NCBI GenBank assembly: GCA_025924845.1
Contig: JAICHN010000297.1
Coordinates: 1-6,500, forward strand
Origin: Chloroflexota bacterium
GTDB lineage: Bacteria; Chloroflexota; UBA5177; JANWHV01
Direction: 5' to 3'
DNA: 6,500 nt
Under the pieces are notes generated by a model that was not told the origin of the DNA, did not search any database, and saw only the letters and a program-made list of their open reading frames with translations. Shown here piece after piece: positions 1-5,161 of this stretch. Each line of letters begins with the position of its first letter. The first letter of the stretch is position 1. The translations under genes were made by a program, and so were the position numbers.

Positions 1-746
1 ACGCGCAAACCAGGAGCAAGAATCTTGCTGAACGTCCCCAGATAAATGGTCTCCTCGCCGCCCGGCAGGGCGCGCAACGGCGGCACCTCCTCTCCAGCGA
101 ATCGTAATTCTCCATAAGGATCATCCTCCACAATCGGCAACTCGCGCTCGGCGGCAAGGTCGAGCAGGGCCTGACGCCGAGCCAGGCTCATCGTGCAGCC
201 GGTTGGGTTCTGGAAGGTCGGTACGGAGTACAGCATGGCGGCCGAGCCACCAGCCCGATCCAGCGCACCCGCAAGGAGGTCTACCCGCAGGCCCTGGTCA
301 TCCATCTTCACTGCGTGAAAAGCAGGCTGATGGGGCAGAAATGCATTGAGCGCTCCCACGTAACTTGGCGCTTCAACGATCATCGGACTGTTCTGGGCCA
401 GAAGCGCCTTGCCCAGCAGGTCCAGCGCCTGCTGCGAACCGGTGGTAATCAGAATCTGGTCCGCGGCGGCCTGAATGCCGCGTTTGGCCAGATGCTCGAC
501 CAACCATTCCCTCAGCGTGGGATGGCCATCGGTCGGGCCATATTGCAAGGCGCCCGCGCCCTGCTCGGCAAGCACCGCATCGAATGACGCGCGCAGACCG
601 GCGACCGGAAAATGATCCGCCGACGGCAAGCCGCCCGCGAAGCTGATCATTTCCGGCTGCATGGTCACCGCCAACAAGTCACGGATCGCCGAGCTACGCA
701 TCCGCCCGTCCGACACGGCCAGCAACCTGGTCCATGGTAACCCCAT
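1..746 (-). CDS. PLP-dependent aminotransferase, fold type I (LysN / MocR-domain type), C-terminus beyond window
   Basis: Reading the minus strand from ATG at 746-744 gives 248 complete codons with no stop before the edge, about 60% of a usual ~400-residue enzyme. Visible motifs are LQYGPTDGHPTLRE (67-80), TTGSQQALDL (101-110, phosphate-binding loop), the QNPTG substrate/PLP motif (179-183, Asn180), VEDDPYGELRF (206-216; Asp208 should pair with the PLP ring nitrogen and Tyr211 with its oxygen), and GTFSKILAPGLR (237-248) with Lys241 as the Schiff-base lysine. Established for the family: amino-group transfer between an amino acid and a 2-oxo acid, in the cytoplasm. The closest types are 2-aminoadipate (LysN), valine/aromatic and MocR-domain aminotransferases. 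No GntR DNA-binding domain precedes it, so it is a stand-alone enzyme rather than a MocR regulator. The start is supported by GGAGG at 758-754, 7 bases upstream. It lies downstream of rlmN on the same strand but 286 bases away, so it is probably a separate unit. The exact substrate cannot be assigned. Confidence 0.93.
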   Translation of the reverse strand, partial: MGLPWTRLLAVSDGRMRSSAIRDLLAVTMQPEMISFAGGLPSADHFPVAGLRASFDAVLAEQGAGALQYGPTDGHPTLREWLVEHLAKRGIQAAADQILITTGSQQALDLLGKALLAQNSPMIVEAPSYVGALNAFLPHQPAFHAVKMDDQGLRVDLLAGALDRAGGSAAMLYSVPTFQNPTGCTMSLARRQALLDLAAERELPIVEDDPYGELRFAGEEVPPLRALPGGEETIYLGTFSKILAPGLR

Positions 747-753
747 AGTGATG

Positions 754-758
754 CCTCC
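754..758 (-). promoter_or_regulatory. Ribosome binding site of the aminotransferase
   Basis: GGAGG on the minus strand, 7 bases before the ATG at 746-744. It settles the start, because no other in-frame start nearby has such a site and the first conserved block begins soon after. Confidence 0.8.
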
Positions 759-900
759 CACTACCCGGTCCAAACGCGCCGCCTCAGCGCTCTTGGCCCA
801 CCAACCAACTCCCGGCCCGTGCCGACGTATACCCAGTGTAGGCGATTCCGCGACCGGCCGGGAACGGCCCATACCGGCCCGGGCGTCCCGGCTCCGGTCC

Positions 901-916
901 CGCGAATAAATTCGCG
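901..916. repeat. 16-base palindrome CGCGAATAAATTCGCG
   Basis: The arms CGCGAAT and ATTCGCG are perfect reverse complements separated by AA. It could be a transcription-factor site or one copy of a dispersed intergenic palindrome. Similar gaat-nn-attc palindromes recur in genomes of Chloroflexota and cyanobacteria, but this is from memory and was not searched. It also forms the left end of the larger inverted repeat at 906-995. Confidence 0.6.
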
Positions 917-995
917 TGGAAGACAGTATGTCACAGGAAGCGCGAACACTCGCTGCCTGCCTTCAGGCGCCCGCCTCCGTGCCAGGCGAATTCAT
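906..995. repeat. Imperfect inverted-repeat element (MITE- or BIME-like)
   Basis: ATAAATTCGCGTGGAA at 906-921 matches the reverse complement of 980-995 (ATGAATTCGCCTGGCA) at 13 of 16 positions. The arms enclose 58 bases that contain a small GCCTG/CAGGC hairpin (955-968). The whole could fold as one long stem in RNA or be a non-autonomous repeat inserted between genes. There is no transposase and no target-site duplication that I can identify. Whether it is multi-copy cannot be seen from this window. Confidence 0.45.
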
Positions 996-1032
996 GCGCA
1001 GGCTCAGCCGATGCCCTCCCAGCCCAGCTAAG

Positions 1033-2157
1033 TCAGACCGTGAGCAGGGGCCTGGCCGGTCGCCGTTCCCGAATCGTCGCCGTACGCAGCTGTCCGCAGG
1101 CGGCGCTGATCCCCGATCCACGGGTGTCGCGTACGGTCACGGCCAGGTGGTGTGCTTCAAGTCGTTCGCGGAACGCTTCGATCGCCTCGGTGGATGACGG
1201 CTGAAACGGCATTCCCTCTACCCGATTCCAGGGGATGAGATTGAGGTGACAGAGCATGCCGCGCAACAGCACGGCCAGCCCGTCGGCCTGTTCCGGGCCG
1301 TCGTTCACCCCGGCCAGCATCGTGTACTCGAAGCTGATCCGCCGGTGTGTACGCTCCGTATACTCCTGACAGGCATCGATCAGTTCGGCCAGTGGGTAGC
1401 GCCGGTTGAGCGGGACGAGGGTACTTCGGAGCGCATCGTCGGGCGCATGCAGCGATACCGCCAGCCCAACCTGAAGGTTTTCGCGGGCGAAGCGCCGGAT
1501 CGCCGGCACCACCCCGGAAGTGGATACGGTCAGGTGACGGGCGCCTAGCCCAAAGCCCTCCGGATCGGTCAGCAACCTCAAGGAATGGAGAACCGCGTCA
1601 TAATTCAGGAACGGCTCACCCATCCCCATATAGACGATGTTGGTCACCTGTTCATCCTGAGCGCGAAGCAATCGAGCAAAATAAAGAATCTGCTCCACCA
1701 TTTCGCCGGCGCTCAGATCGCGCGCCCACCCTTGTAGTCCTGTCGCGCAAAACGTACAGCCAAGCGCACAGCCGACTTGCGAGGAAAGGCACACCGTATG
1801 CCGGCGGCGTACCGCGGCGCCGCCCCCATAGCTCATCAGCACACTCTCAACCAGAGCTCCATCACGTAGGGCGAACAGCGTCTTGGTAGTTCTGCTGTGT
1901 GGGTCGCGTACCTCGTTGACTACCTTCAGATCGCTGAACGATATCTCGCCCGCTAATTCCTCGCGCACGGACAACGGCAAATCAGTCAGCTCCAGCGGGC
2001 CGGCCGCGAGCCGTTTATAAAGGGCGCGATAAAGCTGCGCGGCGCGGAACTTGGGCAAACCGCGCGCCGCCGCCCATGCTCGGAGCATCGACAGGTCCAT
2101 ACCGACCAGTGAGGTTATAGTCTTCTCGGTTGCCGTGGACGTGTCTATCGTCATCAT
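1033..2157 (-). CDS. rlmN: RlmN, 23S rRNA (adenine2503-C2)-/tRNA (adenine37-C2)-methyltransferase
   Basis: A 374-residue radical-SAM enzyme of normal family length. The iron-sulfur cluster motif CxxxCxxC is at Cys130, Cys134 and Cys137 (GCALGCTFCATG). Cys123 and Cys354 (in SAACGQL) correspond to E. coli Cys118 and Cys355: the latter is the methyl-carrying cysteine and the former resolves the protein-RNA adduct. Glu104 (ALVES) fits the position of the general base, and GMGEP (178-182) is the SAM-binding segment. An N-terminal RNA-binding domain (about residues 12-90) is recognisable by the KFRAAQLYRALY segment. By family knowledge it methylates C2 of A2503 in 23S rRNA and A37 of some tRNAs, aiding translational fidelity. 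Cfr, the related C8 methyltransferase, is less likely given the general fit to RlmN. The start at 2157 or 2154 (tandem ATG) has only a crowded AGAGG site, so translation may be coupled to the membrane-protein gene that ends 11 bases upstream. Confidence 0.97.
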   Translation of the reverse strand: MMTIDTSTATEKTITSLVGMDLSMLRAWAAARGLPKFRAAQLYRALYKRLAAGPLELTDLPLSVREELAGEISFSDLKVVNEVRDPHSRTTKTLFALRDGALVESVLMSYGGGAAVRRRHTVCLSSQVGCALGCTFCATGLQGWARDLSAGEMVEQILYFARLLRAQDEQVTNIVYMGMGEPFLNYDAVLHSLRLLTDPEGFGLGARHLTVSTSGVVPAIRRFARENLQVGLAVSLHAPDDALRSTLVPLNRRYPLAELIDACQEYTERTHRRISFEYTMLAGVNDGPEQADGLAVLLRGMLCHLNLIPWNRVEGMPFQPSSTEAIEAFRERLEAHHLAVTVRDTRGSGISAACGQLRTATIRERRPARPLLTV

Positions 2158-2168
2158 CCTCTGAATTA

Positions 2169-2516
2169 TCAGCCGCGCCGCGCGGCCCAGGCTACGTTAA
2201 TGATCACCAGCCCAATCCACACCACGACGATCGCAGGCAGGCCGGCCAGGGCGCCCGAAATCGCCGTGAGCGGTACGCCAATCCCGATCGAGCCGAGAAT
2301 GAGCGACAGTTCCTCGCCACTGATTTTCGCGCGATCGGGCTTGCCCGCGGCCCGCAAGCGCCAGTCGATCTGGGCGTCTATACCTTGCTGCATCCCGACC
2401 AAGATCCGTTGCGCGATTTCGTCACTCGATTGAAGATAACGCGCCTGGTCGGCCGCCATAGGATCCGGATGCTCGGAATCGACCGCCTGAGGCGTGGGAT
2501 AGGAAAACTCATTCAT
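2169..2516 (-). CDS. Small membrane protein of unknown function, two predicted helices
   Basis: 115 residues, not recognised. The N-terminal ~65 residues are polar and rich in acidic residues and Gln (segments DSEHPDPMAADQARYL and DEIAQRILVGMQQGIDAQ), probably cytosolic. Two hydrophobic stretches follow: about 69-89 (LSLILGSIGIGVPLTAIS) and 93-111 (LPAIVVVWIGLVIINVAWA). The protein ends in a positively charged ARRG, so a helical hairpin with both termini inside is likely. The start at 2516 is chosen over an upstream in-frame ATG at 2654 because GGGAG (2527-2523) sits 6 bases before it. The longer version would also read through the promoter candidate at 2568-2596 and add an Arg-rich stretch. 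The stop lies 11 bases before rlmN, which suggests an operon, though no functional link to rRNA modification is implied. Confidence 0.75.
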   Translation of the reverse strand: MNEFSYPTPQAVDSEHPDPMAADQARYLQSSDEIAQRILVGMQQGIDAQIDWRLRAAGKPDRAKISGEELSLILGSIGIGVPLTAISGALAGLPAIVVVWIGLVIINVAWAARRG

Positions 2517-2567
2517 CCGGCGCTCCCAAAGCGAAAGATCGAACCCGGCCCGTGGTTCGCGATCCTT

Positions 2568-2596
2568 ATCGTACCAAAGAGCGATCTTCACGTGAA
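2568..2596 (-). promoter_or_regulatory. Candidate sigma70-type extended -10 promoter for the membrane protein-rlmN unit
   Basis: On the minus strand TTCACG (2596-2591, 4 of 6 to TTGACA) is followed after 17 bases by TACGAT (2573-2568, 4 of 6 to TATAAT). A TGG just before the -10 gives the extended TGn form. Transcription would start near 2561, leaving a leader of about 45 bases to the ATG at 2516. The consensus match is only moderate, so this is a candidate. Confidence 0.42.
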
Positions 2597-2600
2597 CGCG

Positions 2601-2627
2601 GCCGGCGTGCCTTCGTGCCGCGCCGGC
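2601..2627. repeat. GC-rich inverted repeat beside the rlmN-unit promoter
   Basis: GCCGGCG (2601-2607) and CGCCGGC (2621-2627) are perfect 7-base arms around a 13-base centre. It ends 5 bases upstream of the -35 element, so an activator or repressor site is possible. No T run follows on either strand, which argues against an intrinsic terminator. In GC-rich DNA an arm of this length may be chance. Confidence 0.3.
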
Positions 2628-2682
2628 ACGTTGACGCGCCCTTACCGTACCCACGGTCTTCCGTCAGAGGATCGTACAGGAC

Positions 2683-2922
2683 TTAACCGGTTTCCTGATG
2701 AGCTTCGCGCCGCGGCAAGGCGTCGCGGAACTCCGCCATCTCCTTCCATTCCGGCTCGGGCGGCGACTCCTCGCCGCGTGGCACGTAGGCGGAGTGGCTG
2801 ATGACCTGCATGCGATGAATGTAGCGTGGGCAGTTTGGGAAGATCTGCTCCACCTGCACCCGAACGACCAGCCGCGCACCAGGAAACTGTCCTACTAGGC
2901 CGAACCGACTGGTGCCGCACAC
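2683..2922 (-). pseudogene. C-terminal remnant of a pyridoxamine 5'-phosphate oxidase-like (PPOX) flavoprotein
   Basis: The minus-strand frame from GTG at 2922 to TAA at 2685-2683 encodes 79 residues. The core FPGARLVVRVQVEQIF and NCPRYIHRMQ (about residues 13-38) is the hallmark C-terminal block of PNPOx-like FMN proteins, where the Asn-Cys-Pro-Arg-Tyr-Ile-His segment is near the flavin site. The tail VPRGEESPPEPEW also fits the family. VCGTSRF at the start resembles the family's RVNG-type motif. Full-length relatives are roughly 150-200 residues with an N-terminal split-barrel half that binds FMN. Nothing like that half appears in any minus frame up to about 3080. I infer a 5' truncation by deletion or rearrangement, with the break near 2920-2950. 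The frame remains open further upstream but without recognisable homology. A short functional protein is possible but unlikely, as the cofactor-binding half is missing. Confidence 0.62.
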
Positions 2923-2955
2923 CGTTACCGCCGCTGCCGAGGCATCAGTGCGAAG

Positions 2956-2981
2956 TACACAGTGTAGCAGGCTGCTACTAT
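2956..2981 (+). promoter_or_regulatory. Overlapping palindromes with a candidate extended -10 upstream of the hydrolase
   Basis: TACACAGTGTA (2956-2966) is a perfect 11-base palindrome around a central A. It overlaps a second perfect palindrome, GTAGCAGGCTGCTAC (2964-2978), with 7-base arms around a G. The second one overlaps TGCTACTAT (2973-2981), which reads as an extended -10 (TGn, then TACTAT, 4 of 6). No good -35 lies upstream. This arrangement suits an operator controlling the hydrolase gene starting at 3078, about 90 bases downstream. The regulator is unknown and no regulator gene is in the window. Confidence 0.4.
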
Positions 2982-3064
2982 GACCGTATCCGGCCGTCGG
3001 CGCCTTAACCGGCCCAGAGTGCCGACCGAAAGAGAGTGAACGGGCCTTGCCGACGCCCGAGGCG

Positions 3065-3070
3065 GGAGGA
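3065..3070 (+). promoter_or_regulatory. Ribosome binding site that sets the hydrolase start
   Basis: GGAGGA at 3065-3070 is 7 bases before GTG at 3078. It lies inside the frame that a more upstream GTG at 3036 would use. That upstream start has no comparable site, so 3078 is the preferred start. Confidence 0.75.
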
Positions 3071-3077
3071 GAGAGCA

Positions 3078-3989
3078 GTGCTGGATGATGGACTCGCCCG
3101 GAGAGAGGAACTGCGTCGATTGCTAGGCGACCTGCCCACCCTCACCGCCCCCCCGAAGGCAATTAAGCTGGGCACGGTCGAGCGCGAACATTACCTACTC
3201 GAAACACTGCTGCTCGACTTGAACGGCCTGGAAGAGGTGCCCGCGTATCTGGCGCGGCCCCGGAACCTCAAGGAGCCGGTACCGATCGTCCTCTATAATC
3301 ACGCTCACGGCAACAACTATGAACTGGGCAAGAACGAGCTAATCATGGGCCGGGATGCCCTCTGCGACCCTCCCTATGCCGAAGCGCTCGCCGGCCTCGG
3401 TTTCGCGGCCCTGTGCATCGATCATTGGGGCTTTGGTGAGCGACGTGGTCGCACCGAGTCGGAAATCTTCAAACTCATGCACTGGCAGGGCCAGGTTATG
3501 TGGGGCATGATGGTCTTCGACAGCCTGCGTGCCCTTGACTATCTTGCCGGCCGCGATGACATCGACATGAGCAGAGTGGCCACCCTCGGCATGTCCATGG
3601 GCAGCACCATGGCTTGGTGGGTAGCAGCGCTGGATGAAAGAGTGCGCGTTTGCGTGGACCTCTGCTGCCTAACCGACTTTCAGGCGCTCATCGACACCGG
3701 AAACCTGGACGGTCATGGCTTATACTATTATGTTCCGGGACTCTTGCGGCACTTCACCACGGCACAGATTAACGCCCTGATCGCCCCTCGACCCCACCTC
3801 AGCCTGGCCGGTATCTTCGACAGACTGACGCCGCCTGTCGGTCTCGACCGTATTGACCGCCACTTGCGCCAGGTCTATGCCGAACATGGGGTCGCGGACG
3901 CCTGGCAAGCACGGCGGTACAACGTTGGCCACATGGAGACCACCGCTATGCGCGCCGAGGTGCTGACCTTTCTCCAGAATCGTCTCTAA
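3078..3989 (+). CDS. Alpha/beta hydrolase of dienelactone hydrolase / acetyl-xylan esterase type
   Basis: 303 residues from GTG at 3078. A longer version from GTG at 3036 adds 14 Arg-rich residues without support. The nucleophile elbow is GMSMG (171-175) with Ser173. The likely acid is Asp248 (in [10 protein letters not shown]) and the catalytic His is His285 (in NVGHMETT). [11 protein letters not shown] (about 74-84) provides the oxyanion-hole HxHG segment. [11 protein letters not shown] (114-124) is typical of the DLH/AXE-like group that hydrolyses small esters or acetylated sugars. There is no signal peptide or membrane segment, so it acts in the cytoplasm on an imported or intracellular ester; this is inference from the family. 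It reads toward the epimerase-like gene with overlapping stop codons. The neighbouring solute-binding protein suggests a shared catabolic role. The substrate is unknown. Confidence 0.88.
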   Translation: MLDDGLARREELRRLLGDLPTLTAPPKAIKLGTVEREHYLLETLLLDLNGLEEVPAYLARPRNLKEPVPIVLYNHAHGNNYELGKNELIMGRDALCDPPYAEALAGLGFAALCIDHWGFGERRGRTESEIFKLMHWQGQVMWGMMVFDSLRALDYLAGRDDIDMSRVATLGMSMGSTMAWWVAALDERVRVCVDLCCLTDFQALIDTGNLDGHGLYYYVPGLLRHFTTAQINALIAPRPHLSLAGIFDRLTPPVGLDRIDRHLRQVYAEHGVADAWQARRYNVGHMETTAMRAEVLTFLQNRL

Positions 3990-4909
3990 CTCCCGCCGAC
4001 GATAGCCTCCATGGCGCGGCGCACCGGCACGTCCTGGTCGGCAAACGGCTGCTGCTCATGCTCGCTGATCAGCAGGCCCTGGTAGCCGCGCGCCGCGAAC
4101 TTGCCGTAGACCTCGGCGGCCGGTAGGCTGCCCCAGCCCAGCGGCAGGTGCAGATCGCCAACGCCGGTGATCGCCTTATTGGTGAACGGAGTCAAGCGGT
4201 ACAGGTTGAAGTCCCCGAATCGCGCCTGATTGAAGCGGCCGAAATTATCGGTGAGGTGCAAGTGCGCCGCGTAGGCGGCGGCGGCCTGTGCCGACTTGAG
4301 ATGATCGTAGCCGAAAAGGTCGCCTGCCAGGTAGTCATGGGCGAAATCATAGGTCATGCGCACCCACGGATGCTGAAATCCCTCCAGGAACTCCAGTACC
4401 CGCTCCGTCCGCTCAACCTCGATGTTCTCAATGCCCAGGATCACCTCGTGCTTGCCCGCCAGTTCCGCCGCCGCTTGGATGGCCGCGCGATACTGAGCCT
4501 CGATGCGCGCGTCATCACTGCGCGCTTCGTAATGCACCACCAGTACCCTGGCGCGAATCGCCCCGGCGAATCGTACGCACCCCAACAAAATGTCGCGATG
4601 CAGATCGGGTTCTTGCTGGTCGCGTAGGTCGAGCACGGCCGGCGAATGGACGCTAAAGGCCAGGCGATCCGCGAAGGACGCGCAGATCGCGGCGACATGC
4701 TCCACCTGAGCCTCAACCACCTTGCCGTTCAGAATACAGTGGAGCGTCGATACGGCAAGCTCGGCGGCCCCATAGCCGTTGGCGACTACCGTGGCCAGTT
4801 CACGCGGCAGATCGGCAGGCCATGCCCCAACGGCACGCCCACAGGTTACGGCCGGCACCCGCCGGTCCCCGCTTGGCCCACCATCCATGGCTATCTCTTT
4901 CCTTCCCAT
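3986..4909 (-). CDS. Sugar phosphate isomerase/epimerase-like TIM-barrel protein (xylose isomerase-like)
   Basis: 307 residues from ATG at 4909. ATG at 4888 (300 residues) is an equally possible start, since both have weak ribosome sites (AGGG 5 bases before the first; AAGGA 11 bases before the second). Metal and catalytic candidates typical of the AP-endonuclease-2/xylose isomerase-like fold are present: His88 (FSVHSP), His126 (VVHYEA), Glu161 (GIENIE), Asp188 and His191 ([11 protein letters not shown]), His216/His218 (AHLHLTD) and Glu283 (ISEHE). The family binds a divalent metal and interconverts ketoses, inosose-like or hydroxy-acid compounds in the cytoplasm. Relatives include IolE/IolI-like, UlaE-like and hydroxypyruvate isomerase proteins, and I cannot choose among them. 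No DNA-repair context favours an endonuclease IV. It is divergent from the solute-binding protein gene, with 252 bases between the starts, and convergent with the esterase, whose stop it overlaps by four bases. Confidence 0.86.
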   Translation of the reverse strand: MGRKEIAMDGGPSGDRRVPAVTCGRAVGAWPADLPRELATVVANGYGAAELAVSTLHCILNGKVVEAQVEHVAAICASFADRLAFSVHSPAVLDLRDQQEPDLHRDILLGCVRFAGAIRARVLVVHYEARSDDARIEAQYRAAIQAAAELAGKHEVILGIENIEVERTERVLEFLEGFQHPWVRMTYDFAHDYLAGDLFGYDHLKSAQAAAAYAAHLHLTDNFGRFNQARFGDFNLYRLTPFTNKAITGVGDLHLPLGWGSLPAAEVYGKFAARGYQGLLISEHEQQPFADQDVPVRRAMEAIVGGS

Positions 4910-4964
4910 AAACGCCCTAATCGAAGCCTTCCGGACAGGTTAGCACACTTTTTACGCGCCCTTC

Positions 4965-4993
4965 TGGACAGCACCGCGATTCGATGATATAAC
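4965..4993 (+). promoter_or_regulatory. Strong sigma70-like promoter of the solute-binding protein gene
   Basis: TGGACA (4965-4970, 5 of 6 to TTGACA), a 17-base spacer, then TATAAC (4988-4993, 5 of 6 to TATAAT). This is the best consensus promoter in the window. Initiation is expected near 4999-5001, leaving a leader of about 160 bases before ATG at 5162. A perfect TTGACA at 5047-5052 has no -10 at a suitable distance and is not favoured. Confidence 0.68.
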
Positions 4994-4999
4994 ATGGCT

Positions 5000-5014
5000 C
5001 ATACCGGCGGTATG
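5000..5014. promoter_or_regulatory. Operator-like palindrome CATACCGGCGGTATG at the predicted transcription start
   Basis: The arms CATACC and GGTATG are perfect reverse complements around GGC. The site begins about 7 bases after the -10 element, so a bound dimer would block initiation or escape. That position is typical for LacI- or GntR-family repressors of transport operons. In RNA it could also form a small 5' hairpin. The regulator is not identified. Confidence 0.5.
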
Positions 5015-5161
5015 TGCAGGTCTTGGCGCGAACGAAGTCGCGGTAGTTGACACCTGATCGAGAACGGTGCGCGCGCACTGATTTGGTTGGGTTGTGCTTC
5101 GCGCGGACTGGTCGGGGCGTACGAGTGGTTGCGCCCACACGTTTGGGAAGGACTGGGTGCT
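5015..5161 (+). other. Leader region of the solute-binding protein gene
   Basis: These 147 bases precede the chosen start. They include a perfect 12-base palindrome, GTGCGCGCGCAC (5067-5078), which is also an alternating purine-pyrimidine run. The ribosome site AAGGA (5148-5152) is 9 bases before ATG at 5162. An in-frame extension to 5087 exists, but its extra 25 residues do not look like a signal peptide. I recognise no known riboswitch consensus. Confidence 0.4.

Larger units (their letters stand above)
747..1032. other. Intergenic region between rlmN and the aminotransferase
   Basis: These 286 bases show no convincing gene. Short open frames on both strands here are rich in Arg, Pro and Gly and look like chance frames of GC-rich DNA. 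The region holds the inverted-repeat element at 901-995, a small hairpin at 955-968 (GCCTG, CCTT, CAGGC) and a GC-rich stretch at 855-900. I found no tRNA, no T-box consensus and no hairpin followed by a T run that would mark an intrinsic terminator for rlmN. A promoter for the aminotransferase is expected here, but no -35/-10 pair was good enough to call. Confidence 0.6.

Noticed and set aside
747..949. T-box or other riboswitch in the leader of the aminotransferase gene
   Set aside because: No T-box consensus sequence, no terminator/antiterminator pair with a T run and no other known aptamer core could be found.
901..995. Insertion sequence remnant
   Set aside because: The inverted repeats are present, but there is no transposase fragment or recognisable target-site duplication, so only a repeat is claimed.
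1246..1548. A 100-codon plus-strand frame inside rlmN
   Set aside because: It is antisense to the conserved catalytic part of rlmN, whose coding frame is certain.
2517..2654. N-terminal extension of the membrane protein from ATG at 2654
   Set aside because: The added residues are mostly Arg/Ala, the extension covers a promoter candidate, and GGGAG is ideally placed for the start at 2516.
2130..2801. A 223-codon open frame on the plus strand across the membrane protein gene and spacer
   Set aside because: It is antisense to the membrane protein and promoter region, is Arg- and Pro-rich, and shows no domain.
4148..4627. A 159-codon plus-strand frame inside the isomerase gene
   Set aside because: It lies fully antisense to a gene with clear TIM-barrel motifs and has no independent motif.
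5047..5052. Perfect TTGACA as a second promoter for the solute-binding protein gene
   Set aside because: Bases 16-18 downstream are GC-only (GCGCGC) and give no -10 element.
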